Shown: positions 44,297-53,344, numbered from the stretch's first letter. The stretch: 64,000 bases of DNA from Streptomyces sp. SID9727 (GCF_010550605.1 NZ_JAAGNI010000363.1:1-64000), one strand, 5' to 3'. Notes: generated by a model not told the origin, from the letters alone. A program made the numbers and translations.

Positions 44297-45619
44297 ATGA
44301 TGGCCGCCGCGAAGAAGGCGATGAACGCCAGGAAAAGGATCGGCCTGGGCGTCATGGCCGTTGTACTGGTCGCGGGTGCGGCGGGGTGCGCCAGTCCCGG
44401 CGCGGAGCGCTCCGGCCTCGGGGCCGTGAACGGCGCCGCGGGAGAGAAGAAGAAGGGGGCTGAGGTTGCGCCCAAGCGTGTGTTCCGGGCCATTGGCGAT
44501 GGTTCCACCGCCTTCACGGGCGTTCAGCCCGCGCAACCGGCTGTGGAGCGCCTGGCGACGGGTCAGAAGCCCCCGCAGTTCGTGGTGTTCTCGTGGGACG
44601 GGGCGGGCGAGGACAGTCAGCGGCTCTTCTCGCACTTCCGAGAGGTGGGCAAGAAGTACGACGCAGCGATGACGTACTTCCTCAGCGGCGTATATCTGCT
44701 GCCGGAGGGGAAGCGGGCCCAGTACGACCCGCCCAAGCACAACGCCGGCGCTTCCGACATCGGCTTCAACGACACCAAGGGCATCCGTGACACCCTGACC
44801 CAGCTCCGAGGGGCCTGGCAGGACGGCAACGAGATCGGCACCCACTTCAACGGACACTTCTGCGGCAAGGACGGCGGCGTAGGCACCTGGTCCGTCGAGG
44901 AGTGGAAGAGCGAGATCAGCCAGGCCAAGTCATTCGTGAAGGGCTGGAAGACCAACGACCCGGTCCTCAAGGACGAGAAGGCGCTGCCCTTCGACTACGA
45001 CAAGGAACTCGTCGGCGGTCGTACCCCCTGCTTGGAGGGGCAGAAGAACATGGTGGCAGCGGCACGCACCATGGGGTTCCGCTACGACTCCAGCGGTGTC
45101 AACGATCAGGTGTGGCCCCGGAAGACGAACGGGGTCTGGGATCTCTCCATGCAATTGGTCCCGGTCCCGGGGCGCGACTTCGAAACGCTGTCGATGGACT
45201 ACAACTTCATGTTCAACCAGTCCGGAACGACGCAGGGCGACCCCGACAAGCACGAGTACTGGGGAAACCAGATGCGTGACGGCCTGCTCCAGGCGTTCGA
45301 CCGCGCGTATGACGGCAACCGCGCGCCACTGATCATCGGCAACCACTTCGAGTCCTGGAACGGTGGCACGTACATGCGTGCCATCGAGCAGACGATCGCT
45401 GCGGTCTGCACCAGAAGGGACGTGCGCTGCGTTTCGTTCCGGCAGCTGGCGGACTGGCTCGACGCCCAGGACCCGGCGACTCTGGCGAAGCTTCGGACGC
45501 TGAAGGTCGGTCAGGCACCCGAGGCGGGCTGGCCGGCGTTCCTCAGGGCGGGCGTGGCCCGGGAACGACAGGCCTCGCAGGCCCCGGACGCAGCCGCGGG
45601 CAATCCGGCCGGTCGTTAG
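44297..45619 (+). CDS. Secreted lipoprotein with polysaccharide-deacetylase-like fold
   Basis: The 440-residue protein has a signal peptide ending in a lipobox-like GAAGCAS, so Cys near residue 30 should be lipidated. The body begins FVVFSWDGAGEDSQRLFSHF, a form of the deacetylase start with its metal Asp. HFNGHFCGK follows, like the deacetylase His-x3-His site, and a C-terminal NHFESWNGG. The usual carbohydrate-esterase family 4 motifs are therefore only partly kept, and activity is uncertain. The ATG at 44297 has AGAGGTG upstream. It is divergent from the SulP-carbonic anhydrase gene across 282 bases and terminated by twin hairpins. Confidence 0.8.
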   Translation: MMAAAKKAMNARKRIGLGVMAVVLVAGAAGCASPGAERSGLGAVNGAAGEKKKGAEVAPKRVFRAIGDGSTAFTGVQPAQPAVERLATGQKPPQFVVFSWDGAGEDSQRLFSHFREVGKKYDAAMTYFLSGVYLLPEGKRAQYDPPKHNAGASDIGFNDTKGIRDTLTQLRGAWQDGNEIGTHFNGHFCGKDGGVGTWSVEEWKSEISQAKSFVKGWKTNDPVLKDEKALPFDYDKELVGGRTPCLEGQKNMVAAARTMGFRYDSSGVNDQVWPRKTNGVWDLSMQLVPVPGRDFETLSMDYNFMFNQSGTTQGDPDKHEYWGNQMRDGLLQAFDRAYDGNRAPLIIGNHFESWNGGTYMRAIEQTIAAVCTRRDVRCVSFRQLADWLDAQDPATLAKLRTLKVGQAPEAGWPAFLRAGVARERQASQAPDAAAGNPAGR

Positions 45620-45633
45620 ACCCGGTGGCTCCG

Positions 45634-45695
45634 GGCGCCGGGCGGACGCATGCCCGGCGCCGTCCGTCTGCCGGGGCCACGGCGGCGCCGTGGCC
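45634..45695. terminator. Twin hairpins between convergent genes
   Basis: GGCGCCGGGC/GCCCGGCGCC (45634-45661) and GGCCACGGC/GCCGTGGCC (45675-45695) form two perfect stems in the 99-base gap between the lipoprotein and ATPase stops. Confidence 0.7.
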
Positions 45696-45718
45696 GTCCC
45701 GCCCGGAAGTTCAGTCGT

Positions 45719-46714
45719 TCACGCGGGCTGGGTGGCTTCGGCGTGCAGGAAGCGCTCGTCCAGTACGAAGCCGGGGTCGACCTGCGCGGCGAGGTCCGCC
45801 CCGGTCTTCTCGTTCCCCCAGCTCTCCGCGTTCCGCAGGTGGAAATGCACCATCTGGCGCGTGTAGCGGCCCCAGTCCCGCCGCCCGTACGAGTCCTCCG
45901 CCGCGTTCTGCAAGGCTTGCAGGGCCATCCGGTTGTCTGCCTCGAGCAGCTCGAAGCGTGCCGGCCGGCCCTTTTCCATGGCTCGCACCCAGTCGGAATG
46001 GCCGACCGTCACCAGTAGGTCGTCGCCCACCTCGGAGCGCAGGAAGTCCAGGTCGTCCTCGCCCTGCACCTTGTTCCCGACCACCTTGAGATCCACGCCG
46101 AAGTCCCGTGCGTACTCCTTGTACTGGCGGTACACGGAGACGCCCTTGCGGGTCGGTTCGGCGATGAGGAACGTCATGTCGAAGCGGGTGAACATCCCTG
46201 AGGCGAAGGAGTCCGAGCCTGCGGTCATGTCGACCACCATGTACTCGTCAGGGCCGTCCACGAGGTGGTTGAGGCAGAGCTCGACCGCGCCGACCTTCGA
46301 GTGGTAGCACGCCACGCCCAGATCCGATTCGGTGAACGGCCCCGTGGCCATCAGCCGGATGTCTCCGTCGTCGAGCCGCACCGTACGGGCACAGGCGTCG
46401 AAGATCGGGTTGTCCTCGCGCACGCGCAGGAGGCGGGAGCCCTCGCCCGGCGGCGTCGTCTTGATCATCGTCTCGGCCGATGCGATGCGCGGATTGCTGC
46501 CGCGCAGGTACTCCTTGATCAGTGGCAGCTGGGCACCCATCGCGGGCAGTGCTGCGGATTCGTCCTCGGCGAGGCCGAGCGCGGCTCCGAGGTGCTGGTT
46601 GATGTCGGCGTCCACCGCGACGACGTGGGCTTCATTGGCGGCGAGGTGGCGGATGAAGAGCGAGGACAGCGTGGTCTTTCCGCTGCCGCCCTTCCCTACG
46701 AAAGCGATCTTCAT
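45719..46714 (-). CDS. CooC/MinD-type ATPase
   Basis: This 331-residue P-loop protein opens MKIAFVGKGGSGKTTLSSLF with a deviant Walker A (two lysines), followed by VVAVDADINQHLGAALG. It has a MVVDMTAGSDSFASGMF switch II. CooC-like members load metals into enzymes or act in partition, but no metalloenzyme cluster is nearby. A large helical C-terminal part (ADNRMALQALQNAAEDSYGRR) is unusual for plain CooC. The ATG at 46714 fits the family start, rather than a GTG two codons earlier. It is divergent by 100 bases from the Fic-like gene. Confidence 0.9.
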   Translation of the reverse strand: MKIAFVGKGGSGKTTLSSLFIRHLAANEAHVVAVDADINQHLGAALGLAEDESAALPAMGAQLPLIKEYLRGSNPRIASAETMIKTTPPGEGSRLLRVREDNPIFDACARTVRLDDGDIRLMATGPFTESDLGVACYHSKVGAVELCLNHLVDGPDEYMVVDMTAGSDSFASGMFTRFDMTFLIAEPTRKGVSVYRQYKEYARDFGVDLKVVGNKVQGEDDLDFLRSEVGDDLLVTVGHSDWVRAMEKGRPARFELLEADNRMALQALQNAAEDSYGRRDWGRYTRQMVHFHLRNAESWGNEKTGADLAAQVDPGFVLDERFLHAEATQPA

Positions 46715-46814
46715 GTTCACCTAGGGTAGCCGATCGATTGCTATGAGTTCCGGTTTCGTGAAGAAGGCCACTCCTGGCCGGTGGACGGGCAGGAGGCGCG
46801 TAGCCTCGCTACTT

Positions 46815-47639
46815 ATGAGTACGACTTCCTCGGATCCGCTCGTCGCTCTTGGCGCTCTGCCGGGCGTGGCCGACGCGGTGGACTCCGTACGCAAGGCGGT
46901 GGACCGCGTTTACGGCCACCGTGTGATGCGACGCCGCAGCAACGAAGTCACTGCGGAGGCCGCTCTGCGGGGCGCGCGCGGATCGGCTGCACTTTCCGGT
47001 GCGGACTGGAACCTCGAAGAGGTGCGCCGACGCACCGACTTCAGCGGTGACGACGAGGCGCGTGTGGTCGGTGCCGCGCTTCGCCTGACGGCGGAGGCGG
47101 GGCAGCTTCTCTCTGTCTGGCGACAGTCACCGTTGCGGGTGCTGGCTCGGCTTCACCTGGTCGCGGCGGGGAGCGCCGCCCCGGAGGACGCGGTCGGGCG
47201 GCCTCGGCTAGCGGGGGAGTCGGTGGACGAGCCCCTGATCGAAGCCCCACTGCCGGACGCGGACGAGGTCGCGGGCCGGCTGGACGGTCTCAGCAGGATC
47301 ATCCTTTCGGGGAGTGAGGCCCCCGCTCTGGTGACCGCCGCCGTCGTCCACGGAGAGTTGCTGGCACTGCGCCCCTTCGGTTCGCACAACGGCCTGGTGG
47401 CACGTACGGCGGAGCGGATCGTGCTGGTCGGAAGCGGGCTCGATCCCAAGTCGATCTGCCCGGCCGAAGTCGGGCACGCCGAGCAGGGGTGGGCGGCCTA
47501 CGCGGCTGCCTTCGACGGTTACCTGTCCGGCACGCCGGAGGGTATGGCCGTCTGGATCAGGCATTGCGGGCGCTCGGCGGAACTCGGAGTCAGGGAATCG
47601 ACAGCCGTGTGCGAGGCGCTGCAGCGCGGGGCCGCATAA
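46815..47639 (+). CDS. Degenerate Fic-family protein
   Basis: The 274-residue protein has the helical layout of a Fic domain. The active-site loop, normally HPFx(D/E)GNGRxxR, reads RPFGSHNGLVAR near residues 195-206. The catalytic His and the first loop acid are lost and only the later Arg is kept, so AMP transfer is unlikely. An N-terminal LRGARGSAALSGADWNLEEV matches the alpha-inhibitory region seen in Fic proteins. The ATG at 46815 is chosen, since upstream in-frame codons cross the promoter. The gene is divergent from the CooC-like ATPase gene. Role unknown, perhaps binding rather than catalysis. Confidence 0.85.
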   Translation: MSTTSSDPLVALGALPGVADAVDSVRKAVDRVYGHRVMRRRSNEVTAEAALRGARGSAALSGADWNLEEVRRRTDFSGDDEARVVGAALRLTAEAGQLLSVWRQSPLRVLARLHLVAAGSAAPEDAVGRPRLAGESVDEPLIEAPLPDADEVAGRLDGLSRIILSGSEAPALVTAAVVHGELLALRPFGSHNGLVARTAERIVLVGSGLDPKSICPAEVGHAEQGWAAYAAAFDGYLSGTPEGMAVWIRHCGRSAELGVRESTAVCEALQRGAA

Positions 47640-47700
47640 CGCGGATCGCCGCGCCCCGACGGTGCTGTCCGGTCGCTGACGTGCGGCGCCGTGCATGGTT

Positions 47701-47728
47701 GCGGCGGTACCGGTCTCGGTACCGCCGC
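47701..47728. terminator. 11-bp perfect hairpin after the Fic-like gene
   Basis: GCGGCGGTACC and GGTACCGCCGC pair around GGTCTC, 62 bases after the Fic-like stop. Without a T-run, it resembles typical streptomycete terminators. Confidence 0.7.
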
Positions 47729-47771
47729 TGGCACGTCCGCCCGGTTACCAAGCGTCCTCGATATATGCCCA

Positions 47772-47990
47772 TCAGGTCGGAGTCTTTGCCCGCTCCTGGT
47801 GTGGCTGGCCCGTAATCGACGGGTCGACGTCGCGTGGGTGCCGGGTTTTCATGCGCGGTCCGGGGGCCTTTGCTGCGTCATTCAGGTCATCCTCGCGGAT
47901 GTCCTTGGTCTCGCGGGCCGTTGAGTCCTTTGTACTCCCGGGGGCGGTGGAGCGGTAGTGCTGGCCGCACTTCTTTACTTTTGGGTTCAA
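47772..47990 (-). CDS. Possible small hydrophilic protein, 72 aa
   Basis: A TTG-initiated minus-strand ORF 29 bases after the HAD-phosphatase stop encodes a charged, soluble peptide with KTRHPRDVDPSITGQPHQER near its end. Codon bias is moderate and no ribosome binding site is seen, so it could be chance. The remaining 47640-48019 sequence otherwise holds only the hairpin at 47701. It is included as a low-confidence candidate. Confidence 0.28.
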   Translation of the reverse strand: MNPKVKKCGQHYRSTAPGSTKDSTARETKDIREDDLNDAAKAPGPRMKTRHPRDVDPSITGQPHQERAKTPT

Positions 47991-48019
47991 TTACGGACGA
48001 GTCGGTTCGGTCGATCAGG

Positions 48020-48859
48020 TCAGGCGGAAGTCGCGCCGACTCGTCGGCGGGTGGCGTACCAGACGGCTCCTGCCGTGAGCGCGGCCGCACTCACGGCTGC
48101 CGCGGCCATGAGCGCCGGACGCGGTGGCAGGGAAAATGCCGAGAGGCGCTGCTTGAGGCGGACCGGCCGGTCGAAGGTGAGAATGGGCCACTCCCGGAGT
48201 GTGGCCTCCCGTCGCAGCGCGCGGTCCGGGTTGACCGCGTGGGGATGGCCGACCGATTCCAGCATCGGCACATCGGTGGCCGAGTCGCTGTACGCGTAGC
48301 AGCGAGCCAGGTCGTATCCCTCGGACTCCGCGAGCGCCTTGACGGCTTCTGCCTTCGTGGGGCCGTACGCGTAGTACTCCACCTCGCCCGTGTAGCAGCC
48401 GTCGTCACCGACGACCATGCGGGTGGCGACGACGCGGTCGGCGCCGAGCAGGTCGCCGATCGGCTCGACCACCTCGGCGCCCGAGGTCGAGACGATCACG
48501 ACGTCGCGGCCGGCGGTGTGGTGCTCCTCGATGAGGGTTGCGGCCTCGTCGTAGATGATCGGGTCGATCAGTTCGTGCAGAGTCTCGGCCACGAGTTCCT
48601 TGACCTGCTGCACGTTCCAGCCCTTGCAGAGCGCCGAGAGATATTCGCGCATCCGCTCCATCTGGTCGTGATCCGCGCCCCCGGCAAGGAACACGAACTG
48701 TGTGTACGCGGTACGCAGCACCGCGCGGCGGTTGATCAGCCCGCCGTGGTAGAAGGACTTGCTGAAGGTCAGCGTCGAGGACTTCGCAATGACCGTCTTG
48801 TCCAGGTCAAAGAAGGCGGCTGTGCGCGGCAAGAAGCGGTTTTCCACATGGCAGAGCAT
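48020..48859 (-). CDS. HAD-IB family hydrolase (phosphatase) with C-terminal TM
   Basis: The 279-residue protein shows the HAD nucleophile motif AFFDLDKTVIAKSS (Asp-x-Asp), VIVSTSG (motif II), the lysine in YGPTKAEAV and the acidic SDSATDVPML (motif IV). This is the HAD-IB phosphatase family related to SerB, often with acyltransferase partners. A C-terminal membrane helix (PALMAAAAVSAAALTAGAVW) is typical of the streptomycete members. ATG at 48859 is used, although a GTG four codons later would also give a protein. It is divergent from the ssd-tad operon. Confidence 0.92.
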   Translation of the reverse strand: MLCHVENRFLPRTAAFFDLDKTVIAKSSTLTFSKSFYHGGLINRRAVLRTAYTQFVFLAGGADHDQMERMREYLSALCKGWNVQQVKELVAETLHELIDPIIYDEAATLIEEHHTAGRDVVIVSTSGAEVVEPIGDLLGADRVVATRMVVGDDGCYTGEVEYYAYGPTKAEAVKALAESEGYDLARCYAYSDSATDVPMLESVGHPHAVNPDRALRREATLREWPILTFDRPVRLKQRLSAFSLPPRPALMAAAAVSAAALTAGAVWYATRRRVGATSA

Positions 48860-48995
48860 AGGGGCCCGCCATTCGGCGTAAACCCCGGCGCGTGGGTTTG
48901 CCTGACAAGGGCCTCGGGTACACCATGGAAGTCACGGATCGTTCGCGACCGTGCTAACCCGGTCCGGCTCCTCCCCCCCCCGAGTCGGCCGTGGG

Positions 48996-49030
48996 GACGA
49001 CCCCCGCTCTCCCCCCCGGCGGGGGTCGTC
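48996..49030. terminator. 12-bp GC-rich hairpin
   Basis: GACGACCCCCGC and GCGGGGGTCGTC pair perfectly around an 11-base C-rich loop in the intergenic region. With no gene clearly ending here, its role as terminator is uncertain. Confidence 0.55.
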
Positions 49031-49183
49031 GCATGTCCGGACGCGGTTTGTCGCTCGGAATCGACCTTTTCTCCGCCCTCTGCTCCGTGCCGGCCGTGTC
49101 CGCCGACGACTCACTTCAGCATGCGTCGTGACGCTGGGTAGCGAAAGGGTCGCGCCGGGAAGTCACCGGTATGAGCGACGAAG

Positions 49184-49210
49184 TTATTCACAACCTCTGA
49201 GTTGTCCACG
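49184..49210 (+). promoter_or_regulatory. Two adjacent DnaA-box-like sequences
   Basis: TTATTCACA (49184-49192) is a perfect TTATNCACA box. TTGTCCACG (49202-49210) is one base off the Streptomyces box TTGTCCACA. They are in the same orientation, 9 bases apart, about 145 bases before ssd. A pair could recruit DnaA as a regulator, but there are too few for an origin. Confidence 0.45.
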
Positions 49211-49354
49211 GATTTCGACCAAGATCCACATCATTTCCGGAAGCGCTGCACCGTGATTCCACCTGTGAACTCCACGGGTACCGGAATCGCCGTTCTCGGA
49301 GGGCTCCGAGATCGCCGCGAACCGCGGCGAAGGTGAGTGATCGAGGGGGAGAGT

Positions 49355-50482
49355 GTGGCCGAATCCAGTGCGCAGGACCGATGGGCGGCTGTTACCGCGC
49401 GGCGGGGCGGACCGCTGATCGTGACCGAGGACGTGGACCTGCTCGACGACCTGCTGAGGCTGTGTGCCGCCGCCGGCGCGGAACCCGAGGTGCACCACGC
49501 GCTGCCTGACCATCGAGACGGGTGGGAGCAGGCGCCCATGGTCCTCGTCGGTGACGACGCGGCGGCACGGTGTCGCGGAGCGGCGCGCAGGCGGGGCGTC
49601 ATGGTCGTGGGTCGGGGCCAGGACGTGCCGGACGTGTGGCGTCGGGCGGTCGAGATCGGCGCCGAGTATGTGATCCGGCTGCCTGACTCCGAGACCTGGC
49701 TTGTCGACCAGATTGCCAATGCGTCGGAAGGTGTCGGCCGGCCAGCGGTCACGGTCGGGGTGCTCGGGGGCCGGGGCGGCGCGGGTGCGTCCACACTGGC
49801 CTGCGCCCTCGCGGTGACCGCGGCGAGAGCGGGCCGGCGCACCATGCTCATCGACGGGGACCCGCTGGGCGGCGGCATCGACGTGCTGCTCGGCGGCGAA
49901 CGGGCGGAGGGCATGCGATGGCCGGATTTCGCTCATTCCCGAGGCCGGGTCGGCGGGGGTGCGCTGGAGGAGTCGCTGCCCGCGCTGCACGGACTGCGGG
50001 TGCTCAGCTGGGGCCGAGACGACTGGGTGGTGATCCCGCCGCCCGCGATGCGGGCTGTGCTGGCCGCGGCGCGCAGGCTCGGCGGGGTGGTGGTGGTCGA
50101 CTTGCCGCGCCGGGTGGACGAAGCGGTGGCCGAGGCCCTTGCCCAACTGGACCTCGGGCTCGTGGTCGTTCCCGGAGAGCTGCGCGCGGTCGCGGCGGCG
50201 AAGCGGGTGGCATCGATGGCCGGGATGGTGCTCGACGATCTGCGGGTGGTGGCGCGGGGACCGTATGCCCCTGGGCTCGACGCGCAATGGGTGGCCCGGG
50301 CCATGCGTCTGCCGCTGGCCGGCGAGGTCCCGCTGGAGAGGGGCCTGTCGGCCGAGCAGGACATCGGAGAACCACCCGGCGGCAATGGGCGCGGCCCGCT
50401 GGCCAGGTTCTGCGCCGCCTTCTGGGAACAGGCGCTCGTAGAAGAGGGTGCCGGCGGTTCGGTCGCCGGGGGCACCCCATGA
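49355..50482 (+). CDS. ssd: Ssd/CpaE-like septum-site and pilus ATPase-like protein
   Basis: The 375-residue protein resembles Ssd of actinobacteria and CpaE of tad loci, which localise pilus machinery or affect septum placement. A receiver-like N-terminal part (PLIVTEDVDLLDDLL) precedes a MinD-type domain. The domain has VGVLGGRGGAGASTLACAL at about 129-147, in which the usual nucleotide lysine of the GKT motif is replaced (GAGAST). DGDPLGGGIDVLLG follows. Nucleotide hydrolysis is therefore doubtful. GGGGGAG lies just before the GTG at 49355. The stop overlaps tadA by 4 bases. Confidence 0.9.
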   Translation: MAESSAQDRWAAVTARRGGPLIVTEDVDLLDDLLRLCAAAGAEPEVHHALPDHRDGWEQAPMVLVGDDAAARCRGAARRRGVMVVGRGQDVPDVWRRAVEIGAEYVIRLPDSETWLVDQIANASEGVGRPAVTVGVLGGRGGAGASTLACALAVTAARAGRRTMLIDGDPLGGGIDVLLGGERAEGMRWPDFAHSRGRVGGGALEESLPALHGLRVLSWGRDDWVVIPPPAMRAVLAAARRLGGVVVVDLPRRVDEAVAEALAQLDLGLVVVPGELRAVAAAKRVASMAGMVLDDLRVVARGPYAPGLDAQWVARAMRLPLAGEVPLERGLSAEQDIGEPPGGNGRGPLARFCAAFWEQALVEEGAGGSVAGGTP

Positions 50483-51627
50483 CCGAGGCGCTGCTCGACG
50501 CGGTCAGGCAACGGCTCGCCTCCAGCGGCACCGCTCCGACCCCGGCCGCGGTCGCCGTCGCTCTGCGGGCGCAGGGACGTCTGCTCGGCACGGCTGAGGT
50601 GCTCGGCCGCGCGGATGAACTGAGAGGGGAGCTGATCGGCACCGGGGTGCTTGAGCCGCTCCTCGCCGACCCTGATGTCACCGACGTTCTGGTGTCCGCG
50701 CCCGACCGGGTCTGGGTGGACCGGGGTGGTGGACTCGAACTCACCGAGGTGTCCTTCGCGGACGCGGCCGCGGTCCGCAGACTGGCCCAGCGGCTCGCGG
50801 CCGTGGCGGGACGCCGACTCGATGACGCCAGGCCCTGGGTGGACGCGAGGCTGCCGGACGGCACTCGCATGCACGCTGTGCTGCCCCCGGTCTCGGTCGG
50901 GTCGACGTGCCTGTCACTGCGGGTGGTCAGGCCCCGGGCCTTCTCGCTGGCGGAGCTGGTCGAGGCCGGCACCGTGCCGCCCGGAGGCGACCGGGTGCTG
51001 AGGGCGCTGGTGGAGGCGAGGGTCTCCTACCTGATCAGCGGCGGGACGGGGGCGGGGAAGACGACTCTGCTTTCGAGCCTGCTGGGGGCGGTGGGGGAGC
51101 GGGAGCGGATCGTGCTCGCCGAGGACTCGGCAGAGCTGCGACCGGACCACCCGCACGTCGTCCGGCTGGAGTCGCGCCCCGCGAATCAGGAGGGCGCCGG
51201 ACGGGTGACCCTTCGGGACCTGGTGCGACAAGCCCTGCGTATGCGCCCTGACCGGCTGGTGGTCGGTGAGGTACGAGGAAGCGAGGTGACCGAGCTCCTG
51301 GCCGCCCTGAACACGGGACATGAGGGAGGATCCGGGACGGTTCATGCCAATGCTGCCGGGCATGTTCCGGCACGGTTGGAGGCGCTGGGAACTGCGGCGG
51401 GGCTCGACCGGCTGGCGCTGCACAGTCAACTGGCGGCGGCTCTGTCGGTCGTGGTCCACCTCGTACGGGACCGGGCGGGACGCAGACGGATCGCGGACAT
51501 CCATGTGCTGGAGCGGGATGCGGCCGGGCTGGTGCTGACCGTTCCGGCGCTGCGGTGGGGTGTCACGGGCTTCGAGCGGCAGCGGGGCTGGGAGCGGCTG
51601 AATGAACTCATCGGAAGTGCGTGGTGA
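50479..51627 (+). CDS. tadA: TadA/CpaF-type secretion ATPase
   Basis: TadA is the hexameric motor ATPase of the tight-adherence (Flp) pilus. The 382-residue protein has the N-terminal domain [19 protein letters not shown], the Walker [10 protein letters not shown] (188-196), the Asp box [12 protein letters not shown], the His box in [22 protein letters not shown] and a C-terminal C domain. All catalytic elements look intact. Its start is inside the ssd stop and its stop is inside the tadB start, so the operon is tightly coupled. Confidence 0.95.
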   Translation: MTEALLDAVRQRLASSGTAPTPAAVAVALRAQGRLLGTAEVLGRADELRGELIGTGVLEPLLADPDVTDVLVSAPDRVWVDRGGGLELTEVSFADAAAVRRLAQRLAAVAGRRLDDARPWVDARLPDGTRMHAVLPPVSVGSTCLSLRVVRPRAFSLAELVEAGTVPPGGDRVLRALVEARVSYLISGGTGAGKTTLLSSLLGAVGERERIVLAEDSAELRPDHPHVVRLESRPANQEGAGRVTLRDLVRQALRMRPDRLVVGEVRGSEVTELLAALNTGHEGGSGTVHANAAGHVPARLEALGTAAGLDRLALHSQLAAALSVVVHLVRDRAGRRRIADIHVLERDAAGLVLTVPALRWGVTGFERQRGWERLNELIGSAW

Positions 51628-52508
51628 CCGGGGATACGGCGCGGGTCGGGGTCCCGGACGTGGTGCACGCCGCAGCACTGTGTGCGGCGATGGCCGCGTG
51701 GCTGGCGGTGATGGGCGGTAGTCGGCCGTCGCGCAGGGCGCGGGCGCTGCTGACCGACGGGGGCGAGCGGACGCCGGGCGGAGAGAGGTGGTGGAGGGCC
51801 CGCGGCTGGATCGAGGGGCGGCTGCGAGGGCGGTGGGAGTGGCTGTGTCTCCCGGTGGCTTCGGTGCCGGCGGTGCTCGGACAGTCCGTACTGCCGCTGC
51901 TTGCGGGGGCCGCCGCCGTTCCCCTGGCACGGAGGTGGTTGCTGAAGAGGCGGTCGCGCGAGGAACGGGAGGCCCGGGCGAACGGAGTGGTGGACCTGTG
52001 CGGTGCGCTGGTCGGCGAGCTGAGGGCCGGTCGCGAGCCCGGGGAGGCGCTGCTCGTCGCGGTGCGCGGCTCGGACGGCATGGGTGAAACCGGTTTCCGG
52101 GTGGCGGCCGCCGCGCGGTTCGGGGGCGACGTGCCGCGAGCACTCGTCCAGGCAGCGGAGATACCGGGGCTCGGCGGGCTGGCCGGAGTGGCCGCCTGCT
52201 GGCGGGTGGCGGTGGGCAGCGGCGCCGGGCTCGCGGCGGGCCTGGGCCGGCTGGAAAGCGCCCTGCGCGCCGAGCGTCGTCAACGGGATGAGCTGCGAGC
52301 GCAGCTGGCGGGGGCGTGGTCGACGGTCGGAGTGCTCGCCCTGCTCCCCGTACTCGGTCTGGGGCTCGGTGCCGCGCTGGGCGCGGACCCGTTGACGGTC
52401 TTGTTGCACAGCACCGTCGGCCTTGTCTGCCTGGTGACCGGCGGCCTGCTGGAGGCGTGTGGTCTTTTCTGGGCTGCCCGGATCGTCCGGTCGGGGGAAG
52501 CGGTATGA
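51624..52508 (+). CDS. tadB: TadB-like inner membrane platform protein
   Basis: The 294-residue protein is a type II secretion F-domain family member. It has membrane helices near residues 10-25 and 60-85 and a pair at the C-terminus (about 235-255 and 265-287). It carries the cytoplasmic ELRAGREPGEALLVAV and the ALRAERRQRDELRAQLAG hinge found in TadB. The GTG at 51624 is chosen over the adjacent GTG at 51621 because GGAAG is then at a better distance. It overlaps tadA by 4 bases and tadC by 4. Confidence 0.88.
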   Translation: MTGDTARVGVPDVVHAAALCAAMAAWLAVMGGSRPSRRARALLTDGGERTPGGERWWRARGWIEGRLRGRWEWLCLPVASVPAVLGQSVLPLLAGAAAVPLARRWLLKRRSREEREARANGVVDLCGALVGELRAGREPGEALLVAVRGSDGMGETGFRVAAAARFGGDVPRALVQAAEIPGLGGLAGVAACWRVAVGSGAGLAAGLGRLESALRAERRQRDELRAQLAGAWSTVGVLALLPVLGLGLGAALGADPLTVLLHSTVGLVCLVTGGLLEACGLFWAARIVRSGEAV

Positions 52509-53344
52509 GTGCTTCGGCCGACGGGGGCGTCCAGGCGGCGGAAGCCGTCGGGGTGGCGTTGTGCGTGTATGCCCGAGTGGTCCTTCCGTTGACGCGGCGA
52601 CGGGCCGGGCGGCGGGTGAGGCGTCGGGGCGAGCGCCTTCTGGCGGCGGAGGGGGCGGTTCCTGGTGTCTGGACGGGCCCCTTCCGACAGTCCGGACCCC
52701 GGGCGGGCCGGGCTCTCTCCGTCGCCTCGGTCAGGCCGTGGGTGGTGTTGGCGGCGGTCGTGCTGGCGGGGTGGTTCCTCGTGGGCGGCCCGGTGGGATG
52801 GGCGGTCGGCCTGGGATCGGCCTATGGCGGCCGGCGATGGCAGCGAAAGGGACTCGGACGCGCCGCGCGGATCGCCGCCGAGACGAAAGCCCGAGCGGCG
52901 GAGGCGGCACGACAACTGCCTACGGCGGCGGACCTGCTGGCGGCCTGCCTCTCCGCCGGCGCCGGCCCGGTGGAGGCGGCCGAGGCGGTGGGGGAGTCCC
53001 TGGGCGGTCCGGTGGGCGATCAGCTCGCCCGGACGGCGGCGGAGATCCGGCTCGGCGGAGACCCGGCTGTCGCCTGGAGGAGGTTCGGCGAGATACCGGG
53101 AGCCGCCGCCCTGGCCGGCTGCCTGGACCGGGCGGGTTCGACCGGTGCCCCGGCGGCGGAGCCGGTGGCCCGGATCGCCGAGGCACTGCGGGCCGAGCGG
53201 GCGAGGGCGGCCTCGGCGCGGGCGCAGCGGGCCGCCGTGATGGTCACCGCGCCTGTGGGGCTCTGCTTCCTTCCCGCGTTCCTGGCGGTGGGGGTGGCGC
53301 CCGTGGTCATCGGGCTGGCCGGTGGCCTGCTTCAGCCGGCGTAG
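52505..53344 (+). CDS. tadC: TadC-like inner membrane platform protein
   Basis: The 279-residue protein is the second F-domain platform subunit. It has the membrane helices VVLAAVVLAGWFLVGGPVGW and a C-terminal pair (about 240-275). It also has the cytoplasmic QLPTAADLLAACLSAGAGPV and LRAERARAASARAQRAAVMV, typical of TadC. The ATG overlaps tadB by 4 bases. The gene for the small pilin begins 67 bases after its stop, with an ordinary start. Confidence 0.88.
   Translation: MSASADGGVQAAEAVGVALCVYARVVLPLTRRRAGRRVRRRGERLLAAEGAVPGVWTGPFRQSGPRAGRALSVASVRPWVVLAAVVLAGWFLVGGPVGWAVGLGSAYGGRRWQRKGLGRAARIAAETKARAAEAARQLPTAADLLAACLSAGAGPVEAAEAVGESLGGPVGDQLARTAAEIRLGGDPAVAWRRFGEIPGAAALAGCLDRAGSTGAPAAEPVARIAEALRAERARAASARAQRAAVMVTAPVGLCFLPAFLAVGVAPVVIGLAGGLLQPA

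Larger units (their letters stand above)
48860..49354. other. Divergent region upstream of the ssd-tad operon
   Basis: These 495 bases lie between the HAD phosphatase and ssd. They contain the hairpin at 48996-49030 and two DnaA-box-like 9-mers at 49184-49210. The promoter of the pilus operon should be in the right third. No gene is convincing here. Runs of nine or ten C are present near 48971, and these could be assembly-sensitive. Confidence 0.45.

Noticed and set aside
49184-49210. Replication origin
   Set aside because: Only two box-like sequences, no AT-rich unwinding element and no dnaA/dnaN nearby.
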